Assembly: GCF_035581345.1 (NCBI RefSeq)
Contig: NZ_CP141608.1
Span: 3,192,501 to 3,256,500, forward strand
Reading direction: 5' to 3'
Origin: Pseudomonas sp. JQ170C
GTDB lineage: Bacteria > Pseudomonadota > Gammaproteobacteria > Pseudomonadales > Pseudomonadaceae
DNA: 64,000 nt
Below the pieces are notes generated by a model, which did no database searches, was not told the origin of the DNA, and saw only the letters and a list, made by a program, of their open reading frames with translations. This document shows positions 35,484 to 44,851 of this stretch, piece by piece. Numbering within the stretch: position 1 is the first letter of the stretch; each line of letters begins with the position of its first letter. A program made the translations under genes and the position numbers.

Positions 35484-37262
35484 TCAGAACTGCTCGGGGT
35501 CGAAGGCGCTCAATACCTGGGCCCCGGCCCGGACTCGCTGTAAGTGTATCGCTGTCTGCGGGAGAATTCGCTCGAAGAAAAACCGCGCAGTCAGGCCCTT
35601 GGCGCGATAGAACCCGCTGCCATCCTCGCTCCGGGCCAGGTGCCGGTCGGCGATCAGGGCCATCTTCGCCCATTGCAGACCGAAGGCGACCAGGGCGGTC
35701 AGGTGCAGGTAGTCCACCGCCGCGCCGCCGCTGGTGCGCGGGTCGTCACGCTCAAGCAGGTGGCCGGTGGCCTGTTGCAAATCACCCAGTGCCTGTGCCA
35801 GCGGCCCGGTGCAGTCACCCAGTTGCTCGTGGTGCGCCTGGCAGAAATCCTCGACCAGCGCCATGAAGCGGTTCACCGCCCTGCCCTCATTGAGCCTGAG
35901 CTTGCGCGCCACCAGGTCCATGGCCTGCACGCCATTGGTGCCTTCATACAATGGCGTGATACAGGCATCGCGCAGGAACTGCTCGATACCCCATTCGCGA
36001 ATGTAGCCATGGCCGCCAAAGCACTGCATCGCCAGGCTGATGCTTTGCACCCCCTGGTCGGTGCAGTAGGCCTTGATCATCGGCGTCAGCAGGCCCAGCA
36101 GATCGTTGGCCGACTCGCGCACCTGCGGATCGGGATGCTTGTGCGCAAGATCGACCTGCAACCCGGCCCAGTACGCCAGCGCCCGCGCACCCTCGACAAA
36201 GGCGCGCTGGGTCAGGAGCATGCGCTGCACATCAGGGTGCGCGACGATAGGGTCGGCCGCCCGCTGCGGCGCAACCGCGCCCCCCGGCGCCCGCCCCTGC
36301 AAACGGTCACGGGCATAGCTGGCGGCATTCTGGTAGGCCACCGAAGCCAGGCTCAAACCCTGCACACCGACGGCCAGCCGGGCGCTGTTCATCATCACGA
36401 ACATCACCTTCAGGCCCTGGTGCGCCTCGCCCAGCAGGTACCCGGTGGCGTCGTCGTAGTTCATCACACAGGTGGGGTTGCCGTGGATGCCCATCTTCTC
36501 TTCCAGCGAGCCGCACTGCACGCCGTTGCGCGCGCCCAGCGAGCCGTCGGGGTTGACCAGGAACTTGGGGACAATGAACAGGCTGATGCCCTTGACCCCG
36601 GCCGGTGCATCCGGCAAGCGCGCCAGCACCAGGTGGATGATGTTCTCCGCCAGGTCATGCTCACCGGCGGAGATAAAGATCTTGGTGCCGCTGATCCGGT
36701 AGCTGCCGTCACCCTGCGCCTGGGCGCGGCTGCGCAGCAGGCCGAGGTCGGTGCCGCAATGGGGTTCGGTGAGGTTCATGGTGCCGGTCCAGCGCCCGGC
36801 GATCATCGGCGGCAGGAACAAAGCCTTCTGCTCGGCGCTGCCGCCATTGGCGATGGCATTGGCGGCGCCGTGGCTCAGGCCTGCGACCATGGAAAAGGCC
36901 AGGTTGGCGCTGGTCATGATCTCGCGCACCGCGATACCCAGTACGTGAGGCAAGCCCTGGCCGCCGTAGTCGGGTGACGCCGTAAGCCCGGTCCAGCCGC
37001 CCTCGGCGTACAGGCGATAAGCCTCGCGAAAGCCCGGTGCGGTGCTGACCTGGGCGTTTTCCAGGCGGCAGCCCAGGTGATCGCCTACCGCATTGAGCGG
37101 CGCCAGCACATCACCGGCCAGGCGCCCGGCCTCTTCGAGAATCGCGGTGCTGACATCCTTGGGCGCATCGGCAAAGCCTTCAAGGTCAGCGAAGTGTTCC
37201 AGCTCCAGCAGTTCATCGAGGACGAACTGCATGTCACGCAGTGGTGCGGTGTAGGTTGCCAT
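35484..37262 (-). CDS. Acyl-CoA dehydrogenase, long (DmdC/FadE-like) form
   Basis: The 592-residue flavoprotein oxidises an acyl-CoA to the 2-enoyl-CoA. Its start MATYTAPLRDMQFVLDEL is typical of the long ACAD group that includes DmdC. Flavin and substrate motifs NLTEPHCGTDLG and ISGTKIFIS are seen, with the catalytic glutamate in PLYEGTNGVQ, then a C-terminal extra helical domain of about 150 residues. It is the last gene of the crotonase-HADH-thiolase-ACAD unit, 13 bp after the thiolase. Substrate chain type is unknown. Confidence 0.92.
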   Translation of the reverse strand: MATYTAPLRDMQFVLDELLELEHFADLEGFADAPKDVSTAILEEAGRLAGDVLAPLNAVGDHLGCRLENAQVSTAPGFREAYRLYAEGGWTGLTASPDYGGQGLPHVLGIAVREIMTSANLAFSMVAGLSHGAANAIANGGSAEQKALFLPPMIAGRWTGTMNLTEPHCGTDLGLLRSRAQAQGDGSYRISGTKIFISAGEHDLAENIIHLVLARLPDAPAGVKGISLFIVPKFLVNPDGSLGARNGVQCGSLEEKMGIHGNPTCVMNYDDATGYLLGEAHQGLKVMFVMMNSARLAVGVQGLSLASVAYQNAASYARDRLQGRAPGGAVAPQRAADPIVAHPDVQRMLLTQRAFVEGARALAYWAGLQVDLAHKHPDPQVRESANDLLGLLTPMIKAYCTDQGVQSISLAMQCFGGHGYIREWGIEQFLRDACITPLYEGTNGVQAMDLVARKLRLNEGRAVNRFMALVEDFCQAHHEQLGDCTGPLAQALGDLQQATGHLLERDDPRTSGGAAVDYLHLTALVAFGLQWAKMALIADRHLARSEDGSGFYRAKGLTARFFFERILPQTAIHLQRVRAGAQVLSAFDPEQF

Positions 37263-37275
37263 GGCAATTGCCCTC

Positions 37276-38475
37276 TCAGATTCGTTCGATGACCACAGCC
37301 AGCCCCTGGCCGACGCCAATGCACAGGCTGACCACCGCATAACGGCCGCCCCTGCGCTCCAGCTCGCGCAGTGCGGTCAATACCAGACGGGCACCGGAGG
37401 CGCCCAGCGGATGGCCCAGGGCAATCGCCCCGCCATTGGGGTTGATACGCGGATCGTCGGCGCGCAGGTCCAGCAACTTCAGGCACCCCAGTACCTGGGC
37501 GGCGAAGGCTTCGTTGATTTCGATCAGGTCCATGTCGGCGAGTGTCAGCCCGGCGCGCTCCAGGGCCTTGGGAATGGCAAAGGCCGGGCCAATGCCCATC
37601 ACCCGTGGCGCGACGCCTGCCGCGGCGCCACTGAGAATCCGCCCCCGTGGCCTGGCGCCAACGCGCTCACCCAGTGCGCGGCTGCCGATCAGCAAGGCAG
37701 CAGCGCCGTCGTTGATACCCGACGCATTGCCGGCGGTGACCACACCGCCCTGGAACAGCGGATTCAGGCGCGCCAGTGCCTGGGCATCGGCCTGCGGCCG
37801 TGGGTGTTCGTCACAGGCAACGCTCACGCTGCCCTTGCGCCCGGCCGGCACCTGCACCGGCATGATCTCGGCGTCGAAAAAGCCCTCCTCCAGGGCCCGG
37901 GCATAGCGCTGTTGCGAGGCCAGGGCAAAGGCATCGGCGTCTTCGCGGCTGATGCCGTAGTCACGCGCGACGTTATCGGCGGTTTGCGGCATGGTTTCAT
38001 TGCCATGGGCCGCGCTCACCTTCAGGTTGGGAAAACGTGCGCCGATGGTGGTATCGAACAGCCCGGCTTCGCGGCTGTAGGCCGACTCGGACTTGCCCAG
38101 CACGAAGGGTGCGCGGCTCATGCTCTCGACACCACCGGCCAGGTACAGCTCGCCTTCGCCACAGCTCACCGCGCGGGCGGCATCGAGCACCGCGGCCAGG
38201 CCGCTGGCACACAGGCGATTGACCGTCTGCCCGGCCACCGTGACCGGCAGGCCTGCGGCAAGCCAGGCATTGCGCGCGACGTTGCGGCTGTCTTCGCCGG
38301 CCTGGTTGGTGCAGCCGAGGATCACGTCCTCGACCTGCTCGGCGGCAAACGGCGAGCGCTCCACCAGGGCCTTGATCACCTGGGCGGCAAGGTCGTCCGG
38401 GCGCAGGGGGGCAAGGCCGCCGGCGTGACGACCGAAGGCACTGCGCAGACCGTCATAGATGTAAGCATCAAGCAT
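37276..38475 (-). CDS. Thiolase, beta-ketoadipyl-CoA thiolase-like (PaaE/PcaF group)
   Basis: This 399-residue thiolase has the catalytic cysteine in NRLCASGL (Cys89), NEAFAAQ, GHPLGASGAR and the C-terminal CIGVGQG. Its N-terminus (DAYIYDGLRSAFGRHAGGLA) is closest to the PaaE/PcaF group that cleaves 3-oxoadipyl-CoA. The surrounding hydroxyacyl-CoA dehydrogenase and crotonase also resemble phenylacetate lower-pathway enzymes, but no paa ring-opening genes are present. The gene may therefore serve an omega-carboxyl or ring-derived acid. Confidence 0.92.
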   Translation of the reverse strand: MLDAYIYDGLRSAFGRHAGGLAPLRPDDLAAQVIKALVERSPFAAEQVEDVILGCTNQAGEDSRNVARNAWLAAGLPVTVAGQTVNRLCASGLAAVLDAARAVSCGEGELYLAGGVESMSRAPFVLGKSESAYSREAGLFDTTIGARFPNLKVSAAHGNETMPQTADNVARDYGISREDADAFALASQQRYARALEEGFFDAEIMPVQVPAGRKGSVSVACDEHPRPQADAQALARLNPLFQGGVVTAGNASGINDGAAALLIGSRALGERVGARPRGRILSGAAAGVAPRVMGIGPAFAIPKALERAGLTLADMDLIEINEAFAAQVLGCLKLLDLRADDPRINPNGGAIALGHPLGASGARLVLTALRELERRGGRYAVVSLCIGVGQGLAVVIERI

Positions 38476-38499
38476 GGTGAATCCTCAATTGGCGCGGCA

Positions 38500-40017
38500 T
38501 CAGTTATCAGCAGTGAGCAATGACAGGCCCAGGCCTGCCCGGCGCATCAGCCAGGGGCTTGGGCGATAACGGGGATCGCGGTAGTAGCGGTGCAGTTGGT
38601 CGAGCACCTCAAGCACCGTCTCGGCGCCCAGGGCGTCGCCCCAGCTCAACGGCCCGTGGGGGTAGCCCAGGCCGAGGCGGATGGCGTTGTCGATGTCCGC
38701 GGGGCTGGCCACCCGCTGCTGGGCCATGTCGCAGGCAATATTGATGATCTGCGCCAACACCCGCTGGGAGACGAAACCGGCACTGTCGCGAATGACACTG
38801 ACGGCCACGCCATCGGCGGCCAACAGCGCCCGGGCGGCCTCGCGCCATTGAGCGGTGGTGGCCACGGTGGTCATCAGTACCCGGCGACGCGCCAGCGGCA
38901 GCAAGGTATCCAGCGCCAGGGTGCGGCAGGGGTCGAGCTGCTCGGCGTGGGCGCAGAGGCTGGCATCGAGGCCCAGTGGCAATACCAGGCACAACGCCTG
39001 CGCGCTGGGCCGCACACCCGGCTCGACCGTCACGCCCAGGGCCGTCAGCAGGCTGACGACCCGCTCCCGCGCGGCAGGCCGGGCATGGCTCACCCACACC
39101 GGCACATCGGGCGCCGGCCCCGGCGGCACTTCGGCGCTCACCTGTTGCTGGCCGTCGATGTAGCGATAGAAACCCTCGCCGCTCTTGCGCCCGAGCAGCC
39201 CGGCATCCAGCCGTTGGCGGGTGATCACCGTGGGCCGGTAGCGCGGCTCCTCAAAGTACTGCTGGTAGATGGACTCGGTGACCGGGTGGGAAACATCCAG
39301 CCCGGTCAGGTCGAACAGCTCGCACGGCCCCATGCGAAAGCCGGCCTGCTCGCGCAGGATGCGGTCGAGGTCGACCGGGTCAGTCACCGCTTCGCCCAGT
39401 ACGCGCATGGCTTCGGTGCCATAGCCTCGCCCGCCGTGATTGACGATGAACCCGGGCGTGTCCTGGGCGCGTACTGCCAGATGGCCAAAACGCGTGCCCA
39501 GGTTCAACAGGGTCGGCCCGACCCAGGGGGCGCTCTGCAGGCCATCGACTACTTCGACGATTTTCATCAGCGGCACCGGGTTGAAGAAATGAAAGCCGCC
39601 GACCCGTGCCGGCAGACGGCATTGCGCGGCAATGGCGGTGACCGACAGCGACGAGGTGTTGCTGGCCAGCAGGCAGTCATCGCTGACGATGGCTTCCAGC
39701 TCGGCGAACAAGGCGCGCTTGGCCGCCAGGTCCTCGATGATCGCCTCGACCACCAACTGACACTCGGCCAATTGATGGATGTCGTTGATGGGCAGCAAGC
39801 GCTGCGCTGCGGCCAACACCTGATCGGCATTCAACTTGCCTTTGCCGGCCAGCGTCTCCAGGGTGCGCTGGATGTTTTGACGCGCCGTTTGCGCGGCGCC
39901 CTCACGCTTGTCGAACAAGTACACCGTGACCCCGGCCAATGCCGCGATCTGGGCGATACCGGCGCCCATGACCCCGGCGCCGACCACCGCCATGCAACTG
40001 ATATCCCGTGGCTGCAT
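38500..40017 (-). CDS. 3-hydroxyacyl-CoA dehydrogenase (PaaH-like)
   Basis: The 505-residue enzyme oxidises (S)-3-hydroxyacyl-CoA with NAD. It shows the dinucleotide motif VVGAGVMGAGIAQ (11-23), the catalytic histidine region FHFFNPVPLMKIVEVV, and two tandem HADH C-terminal domains as in PaaH-type proteins. It lies three bases after the crotonase stop and 24 bp before the thiolase, making a compact beta-oxidation unit. Confidence 0.94.
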   Translation of the reverse strand: MQPRDISCMAVVGAGVMGAGIAQIAALAGVTVYLFDKREGAAQTARQNIQRTLETLAGKGKLNADQVLAAAQRLLPINDIHQLAECQLVVEAIIEDLAAKRALFAELEAIVSDDCLLASNTSSLSVTAIAAQCRLPARVGGFHFFNPVPLMKIVEVVDGLQSAPWVGPTLLNLGTRFGHLAVRAQDTPGFIVNHGGRGYGTEAMRVLGEAVTDPVDLDRILREQAGFRMGPCELFDLTGLDVSHPVTESIYQQYFEEPRYRPTVITRQRLDAGLLGRKSGEGFYRYIDGQQQVSAEVPPGPAPDVPVWVSHARPAARERVVSLLTALGVTVEPGVRPSAQALCLVLPLGLDASLCAHAEQLDPCRTLALDTLLPLARRRVLMTTVATTAQWREAARALLAADGVAVSVIRDSAGFVSQRVLAQIINIACDMAQQRVASPADIDNAIRLGLGYPHGPLSWGDALGAETVLEVLDQLHRYYRDPRYRPSPWLMRRAGLGLSLLTADN

Positions 40018-40020
40018 GCT

Positions 40021-40785
40021 TCAGCTCCCCGAATAGACTGGTTTGCGTTTATCGAGGAAGGCCTGCATGCCCTCTTTCTGGTCGGCCGAATCGAACAGCA
40101 ACTGGAACGCCTTGCGCTCGAGCATCAGCGCCGCGTCCAGCGACGCGTCCTGGCCGGCCAGGAGCACCTCCTTGATCTGCATGACGGCCAGGGGCGGCAT
40201 GGCCGCGATCAGGCTTGCCAGTTCCAGCGCCCGTGCCTGGGCATCGTCCACCACCTCACTGGCCAGGCCCATGGCCAACGCCTCGTCGGCGCTGACCGCG
40301 AGCCCGGTCAGCAGCATGCGCATGGCCTGGAACTTGCCGACCGCCCGGGTCAGGCGCTGCGTGCCGCCCGCACCGGGCATGACGCCGACGCGCACTTCCG
40401 GCTGGGCGAAGCTGGCGGTGCGCCCGGCGATGATCAGGTCGGCGTGCATAGCCAGTTCACAGCCACCGCCCAGGGCGAAGCCGTCGACCGCAGCGATCAC
40501 CGGTTTCGGGCACTGGGCAATCGCCGCCCACAGGCGCTGGGTCTGGCGCAGCAGCATGTCGATGGCGCCCCGCTCGGCCATGTCGCGGATGTCGGCGCCG
40601 GCGGCAAACACCGTGTCACCACCGGTCAGGACGATGCAGCGCACGGCAGGATCACTGCCCAGTTGCTGGAAATGCCCGGCCAGCTGTTCGCGCACCGCCT
40701 GGTTCAGGGCATTGCGTGCTTCGGGCCGGTTCAGGCGCACCAGCGCCACCCCTGGCAAGGGGTGCTCTACGAGCGTTTCAGTCAT
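40021..40785 (-). CDS. Enoyl-CoA hydratase (PaaF-like crotonase)
   Basis: The 254-residue crotonase hydrates 2-enoyl-CoA. Both catalytic glutamates are in place, in ALGGGCELAMHADL and FAQPEVRVGVMPGAGG, which is not the case for the two other crotonases in the window. The ATG at 40785 is chosen because the preceding AACAAGGA gives a ribosome site; the longer frame runs into the promoter. It leads the minus-strand unit and is divergent from an IclR gene. A near-palindrome GTTTCGC-ATA-GCGGAAC lies 19 bases upstream. Confidence 0.94.
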   Translation of the reverse strand: MTETLVEHPLPGVALVRLNRPEARNALNQAVREQLAGHFQQLGSDPAVRCIVLTGGDTVFAAGADIRDMAERGAIDMLLRQTQRLWAAIAQCPKPVIAAVDGFALGGGCELAMHADLIIAGRTASFAQPEVRVGVMPGAGGTQRLTRAVGKFQAMRMLLTGLAVSADEALAMGLASEVVDDAQARALELASLIAAMPPLAVMQIKEVLLAGQDASLDAALMLERKAFQLLFDSADQKEGMQAFLDKRKPVYSGS

Positions 40786-40803
40786 GTTTTTTATCCTTGT
40801 TGT

Positions 40804-40820
40804 GTTTCGCATAGCGGAAC
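40804..40820. promoter_or_regulatory. Candidate IclR operator next to the crotonase unit
   Basis: GTTTCGC-ATA-GCGGAAC is a 17-bp dyad with one mismatch. It closely matches the perfect dyad at 40967-40981, and a further half-site TTTCGC occurs at about 40825. Its position overlaps the likely promoter of the crotonase unit. Confidence 0.6.
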
Positions 40821-40966
40821 TATATTTCGCGATACAAACCAGACTACGCAAAATCATCGGGCGTTGTAAATCGCTGTCATCGCTTGCAAGCGGGGTAAAA
40901 TGACGAAACCTGTCTGAAATGCAGGTTTCTGGCCTGTTCGACGAAAAAGTCTGCTGGATTGATGAA

Positions 40967-40981
40967 TTTCGCTGTGCGAAA
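40967..40981. promoter_or_regulatory. Candidate IclR operator next to the iclR-type gene
   Basis: TTTCGC-TGT-GCGAAA is a perfect 15-bp palindrome 90 bases before the IclR start. The repeat of the same dyad near the divergent gene suggests one regulator controls both directions. Confidence 0.65.
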
Positions 40982-41071
40982 CTTGATTTTGATTTCTTGA
41001 CTCACCGATTTTTCCTGTGCCAGCATCCGGCCGGCGATCGGTGCCCCCTACCCGATCCACGAGGAATACCC

Positions 41072-41884
41072 ATGGACAAGCGCAAACGCATCGACACCGA
41101 AATCGACCTTCAGGCCCTGGAGCCGGACCGCCAGTTCGTCACGGCCCTGGCCCGTGGCCTGGAGCTGCTGCGCTGCTTCCGGCCCGGCGAGCGCCACCTG
41201 GGCAACCAGGAGCTGGCGGCCCGCAGCGGCCTGCCCAAGGCCACGGTGTCGCGCCTGACCTACACCCTCACCCGCCTCGGTTACCTGCAGTACCTGGACA
41301 ACCTGGGCAAGTACGCCATCGACACCGGCGTGCTGGCCCTGGGTTATGCCCACCTGAGCGGCCTGGACGTGCGCCGCCAGGCACGCCCGCTGATGCAGGA
41401 ACTGGCCGATCTGAGCCAAAGCTCGGTGTCGCTGGGCGCCCGCGACCGATTGAGCATGGTCTACGTGGAGAACTGCCAGGGCCCCGGCCCGCTGACCCTG
41501 CGCCTGGACATCGGCTCGCGCATTCCGATGGCCAGCACCGCCATGGGCCGTGCCTACCTGGCCGCGCTGCCCGACCCGGAGCGCGACCTGCTGCTCGATC
41601 AACTGCGCGCCCGCGACAGCGACAACTGGCCCGCCCTGCGCACGCAACTGGACAAAGCCTTTCGTCAATATCAGGACCACGGCTACTGCCTGGCGGTCGG
41701 CGAATGGCAGAAAGACATCAACGCCGTCGGCGTGCCCCTGATCCATCCGGACGGTTCCGGTGTCGTGGCCTTCAGCTGTGGAGGACCGGCCTTCGTGCTG
41801 CGCCAGCACATGCTCGAAGACGACCTGGGACCGCGTCTCGCGCACCTGGTGCGCACTGTCGAAGCCACACTGGGCCGACAATAA
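41072..41884 (+). CDS. IclR-family regulator (PcaR/PobR-like)
   Basis: The 270-residue protein has an N-terminal winged helix (RGLELLRCFRPGERHLGNQE, then LAARSGLPKATVSRL) and a C-terminal IclR effector domain. The opening DRQFVTALARGLELL is characteristic of the PcaR/PcaU/PobR branch. The ATG at 41072 follows GAGGAA. It is divergent from the crotonase unit and leads into an acyl-CoA dehydrogenase gene 16 bp downstream. Two matching TTTCGC-N3-GCGAAA dyads in the gap are probable targets, so it likely coordinates both arms of this beta-oxidation block. Confidence 0.93.
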   Translation: MDKRKRIDTEIDLQALEPDRQFVTALARGLELLRCFRPGERHLGNQELAARSGLPKATVSRLTYTLTRLGYLQYLDNLGKYAIDTGVLALGYAHLSGLDVRRQARPLMQELADLSQSSVSLGARDRLSMVYVENCQGPGPLTLRLDIGSRIPMASTAMGRAYLAALPDPERDLLLDQLRARDSDNWPALRTQLDKAFRQYQDHGYCLAVGEWQKDINAVGVPLIHPDGSGVVAFSCGGPAFVLRQHMLEDDLGPRLAHLVRTVEATLGRQ

Positions 41885-41900
41885 CTCCAAGAGGTCTTGC

Positions 41901-43058
41901 ATGATCAACGATCAGGAAACACTTAACCTGCTGCTCGACAGCCTCTCGCGTTTCGTGCGCGAAAGGCTGGTGCCTGCCGAACATGACGTGGCGGAAAACG
42001 ACCGGATTCCACCGTCCATCATTGACGAAATGCGCGCGCTGGGCTTGTTCGGCCTGTGCATTCCCCAGGATTACGACGGCCTGGGCCTGAGCATGGAAGA
42101 GGAAGTCCTGGTGGCCTTCGAGCTGGGCAAGACCTCGCCCGCGTTCCGCTCCCTGATCGGCACCAACAACGGCATCGGCTCCCAAGGCCTGATCATCGAC
42201 GGTACCGAGGCGCAGAAGCGCCACTACCTGCCGCGCATGGCCTCGGGCGAGTTGATCGGCGCGTTCGCCTTGACTGAACCCGGCGCCGGTTCCGATGCGG
42301 CGGCGCTGCGTACCCGCGCAGAGCGCGACGGTGACAGCTACGTGCTCAACGGCACCAAGCGTTTCATCACCAACGCGCCGCACGCCGGCATCTTCACCGT
42401 CATGGCCCGCACCAACCCGCACATCAAGGGCGCAGGCGGCATCTCGGCCTTCATCGTCGAGGCCGGCACCCCCGGCCTGTCGCTGGGCAAGATCGACCAG
42501 AAAATGGGCCAGAAAGGCGCCCACACCTGCGACGTCATCTTTGAAAACTGCCGCATTCCGGCGGCCAACCTGATTGGCGGTGTCGAAGGTGTCGGCTTCA
42601 AGACCGCCATGAAGGTGCTCGACAAGGGCCGCCTGCACATTGCCGCGATCTGCGTAGGCGCCGCCGAACGCATGCTCGCCGATGCCCTGGCCTACGCCCT
42701 GGAGCGCCAGCAGTTCGGCCAGTCGCTGGCCGAGTTCCAGCTGATCCAGGCCATGCTCGCCGACAGCCAGGCAGAGCTCTATGCGGCCCGCTGCATGGTC
42801 CTGGACGCCGCGCGCAAGCGTGACCTCAAGCACGACGTCTCCATGGAAGCGTCGTGCTGCAAGATGTTCGCTTCGGAAATGTGCGGCCGTGTGGCTGACC
42901 GCGCCGTACAGATCTTTGGCGGCGCCGGCTACGTGGCCGAGTACGGCATCGAGCGCTTCTACCGTGATGTGCGCCTGTTCCGCATCTACGAAGGCACCAC
43001 GCAGATCCAGCAACTGGTGATCGCCCGCCACCTGATCCGTCGCGCGGAGAGCCGCTGA
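41901..43058 (+). CDS. Acyl-CoA dehydrogenase
   Basis: This 385-residue flavoprotein has the ACAD motifs ALTEPGAGSDAAALRT and LNGTKRFITN and the catalytic glutamate in RIYEGTTQIQ. The ATG at 41901 follows AAGAGG after the IclR stop; its own stop overlaps the next start as TGATG. With the downstream ligase it provides activation and first oxidation for the substrate that the divergent crotonase, HADH and thiolase then process. Confidence 0.93.
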   Translation: MINDQETLNLLLDSLSRFVRERLVPAEHDVAENDRIPPSIIDEMRALGLFGLCIPQDYDGLGLSMEEEVLVAFELGKTSPAFRSLIGTNNGIGSQGLIIDGTEAQKRHYLPRMASGELIGAFALTEPGAGSDAAALRTRAERDGDSYVLNGTKRFITNAPHAGIFTVMARTNPHIKGAGGISAFIVEAGTPGLSLGKIDQKMGQKGAHTCDVIFENCRIPAANLIGGVEGVGFKTAMKVLDKGRLHIAAICVGAAERMLADALAYALERQQFGQSLAEFQLIQAMLADSQAELYAARCMVLDAARKRDLKHDVSMEASCCKMFASEMCGRVADRAVQIFGGAGYVAEYGIERFYRDVRLFRIYEGTTQIQQLVIARHLIRRAESR

Positions 43059-44602
43059 TGCACGAGCGCGAAGCCATCCTTGCCGAACTGCCCGAACGCC
43101 TGCACCTGCTGCTGGACCGCCACGGCCGCGAACACGCCGCCAGCCCTGCGCTGCACGAGGGCGATATCACCCTGAGCTACGGCGAACTGCGCCTGGCCGT
43201 GGACCTGCTGCAGGCGCAACTGGTCCACGATGGTGTGCGCGCTGGCGACCGGGTCATGCTGGTGGCGGAGAACTGCCGCCTGCTGGTCGCCGCCTTGCTC
43301 GCCCTGAGCCGCCTGGATGCCTGGGCGGTGGTCGTCAACGCGCGGCTGTCGGCCAGCGAGCTGGACACCCTTGAACGCCATTGCACCCCGCGCCGGGTCC
43401 TGTTCGCCAGCGCGGCGTCCGGCAGTGCCGCGCGCCATGCCGAGCGGGTCGGCGCACAGCCGCGGGAGTCGGCCCACCTGGGCAGCTTCCATATCGGCGC
43501 GCTCAGCAGCACCTGCCAGGTCGAGCCGGTGGAGCACGACCCTGCCGCCCAGGTCGCCGCGATGATCTACACCACCGGCACCACCGGTGAACCCAAGGGC
43601 GTGATGCTGACCCATCGCAACTTGCTGTACATCGCCTGCACCGCCAGCCGACTGCGACAGCTGCGGCGCGATGACCGGGTCTACGCGGTGCTGCCGATTT
43701 CCCATGTGTTCGGCCTTACCGCCGTATGCCTGGCCAGCCTCTACAGCGGCGCCGCCCTGCAACTGCAGGCGCGCTTTGATCCTGCGCAACTGGCCCGTGC
43801 CCTGGCCGAAGACGGCATCACCCTGATGCAGGGGGTGCCGGCCATGTTTGCCCGCCTGCTGGAGTATGCCGACAGTGATGGCATCACCTTGCACGCGCCG
43901 CAGTTGCGCTTCATGTATGCCGGCGGCTCGCCCCTGGACATGAGCTTGAAGCACGCCGTCGAACAACGCTTCGGGGTGCCCTTGCACAACGGCTACGGCC
44001 TGACGGAAAGCTCGCCCACCATCAGCCAGACCCGCATCGAAGCGCCGCGTGGCGACACCTCGGTGGGCCGTCCGATTCCGGGCCTGGAGATTCTTCTGCT
44101 CGACAGCACGCGGCAACACCCGGTACCCCGCGGCGACGTCGGCGAATTGTGGGTACGCGGCCCGAATGTGATGAAAGGCTACTACCGCGCCGCCCAACAG
44201 ACCGCCCAGGTACTGACCGCCGACGGCTGGCTGAACACCGGGGACCTCGCCCGCGAGGATGACCAGGGCGCACTGTTTATCGTCGGGCGCAGCAAGGAGC
44301 TGATCATCCGTTCGGGCTTCAACGTCTACCCGCCGGAAGTCGAAGCGGTGCTCAACGCGTTTCCCGGGGTTGTGCTCTCGGCGGTGGTCGGGCGTTCGGT
44401 TCCGGGCAACGAAGAGGTGGTGGCGTTCATCCAGGTGGCGGATGCCGAGCAGTTCGACCTGGCCGCGCTCAAGGCCCACCTGGCCGAGCATTTGTCGCCG
44501 TACAAGCGTCCCGGCCATGTTCAAGTCCTGACTGCACTGCCCTGCGCCGCGACCGGCAAAGTGCTCAAGCACCAGCTCAAAGCCATGGCCGTGGCGTTGT
44601 GA
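43058..44602 (+). CDS. AMP-dependent acyl-CoA ligase
   Basis: The 514-residue ligase activates a carboxylic acid to its CoA ester. It has the canonical P-loop YTTGTTGEPKGVMLTH, the A5 motif NGYGLTESSP, WLNTGDLA and the catalytic lysine near its C-terminus in ATGKVLKHQL. Translation is coupled to the dehydrogenase by a TGATG overlap. It is different from the two ligases at 44852 and 61389, which have an altered P-loop. Aromatic or medium-chain acids are both possible substrates. Confidence 0.93.
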   Translation: MHEREAILAELPERLHLLLDRHGREHAASPALHEGDITLSYGELRLAVDLLQAQLVHDGVRAGDRVMLVAENCRLLVAALLALSRLDAWAVVVNARLSASELDTLERHCTPRRVLFASAASGSAARHAERVGAQPRESAHLGSFHIGALSSTCQVEPVEHDPAAQVAAMIYTTGTTGEPKGVMLTHRNLLYIACTASRLRQLRRDDRVYAVLPISHVFGLTAVCLASLYSGAALQLQARFDPAQLARALAEDGITLMQGVPAMFARLLEYADSDGITLHAPQLRFMYAGGSPLDMSLKHAVEQRFGVPLHNGYGLTESSPTISQTRIEAPRGDTSVGRPIPGLEILLLDSTRQHPVPRGDVGELWVRGPNVMKGYYRAAQQTAQVLTADGWLNTGDLAREDDQGALFIVGRSKELIIRSGFNVYPPEVEAVLNAFPGVVLSAVVGRSVPGNEEVVAFIQVADAEQFDLAALKAHLAEHLSPYKRPGHVQVLTALPCAATGKVLKHQLKAMAVAL

Positions 44603-44609
44603 CAGCCCT

Positions 44610-44714
44610 GTAGGAGCGGGCTTGGGTGGGAGCGGGCTTGCCCCGCGAGAGGCCCTCAGCATCCAGGCACCTGGTTGCCTGCAATGCCCATCGCGGGGCA
44701 AGCCCGCTCCTACC
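44610..44714. repeat. REP doublet after the ligase gene
   Basis: Inverted REP copies begin eight bases after the ligase stop; the left side carries an extra partial REP. The right arm ends CAAGCCCGCTCCTACC. A GC-rich hairpin (CCCCTCCCCCAAAGGGGGG region) follows near 44765-44790 before the next gene. Confidence 0.9.
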
Positions 44715-44831
44715 CCGGATCATTCGGCGAGTTGACAGCCGCCTTCAAGGCTCGAAAAGCGCGGCCCCTCCCCCAAAGGGGGGCGCGGCGTACCCTCGAC
44801 CCGTTTCTAGAATGCGATTTCCAACAGCCAT

Positions 44832-44839
44832 AACAACAA
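44832..44839 (+). promoter_or_regulatory. Candidate Hfq/Crc (CA) motif before acyl-CoA ligase
   Basis: AACAACAA lies two bases upstream of the CGGAG ribosome site of the ligase gene. Confidence 0.6.
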
Positions 44840-44851
44840 ACGGAGACCGCA

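Noticed and set aside
38590-40869. Plus-strand open frame of about 760 codons
   Set aside because: Antisense to the hydroxyacyl-CoA dehydrogenase and crotonase genes.
35484-44602. Complete phenylacetate (paa) degradation cluster
   Set aside because: Only crotonase, HADH and thiolase resemble Paa proteins; the epoxidase subunits, PaaZ and PaaK with its usual neighbours are not present.
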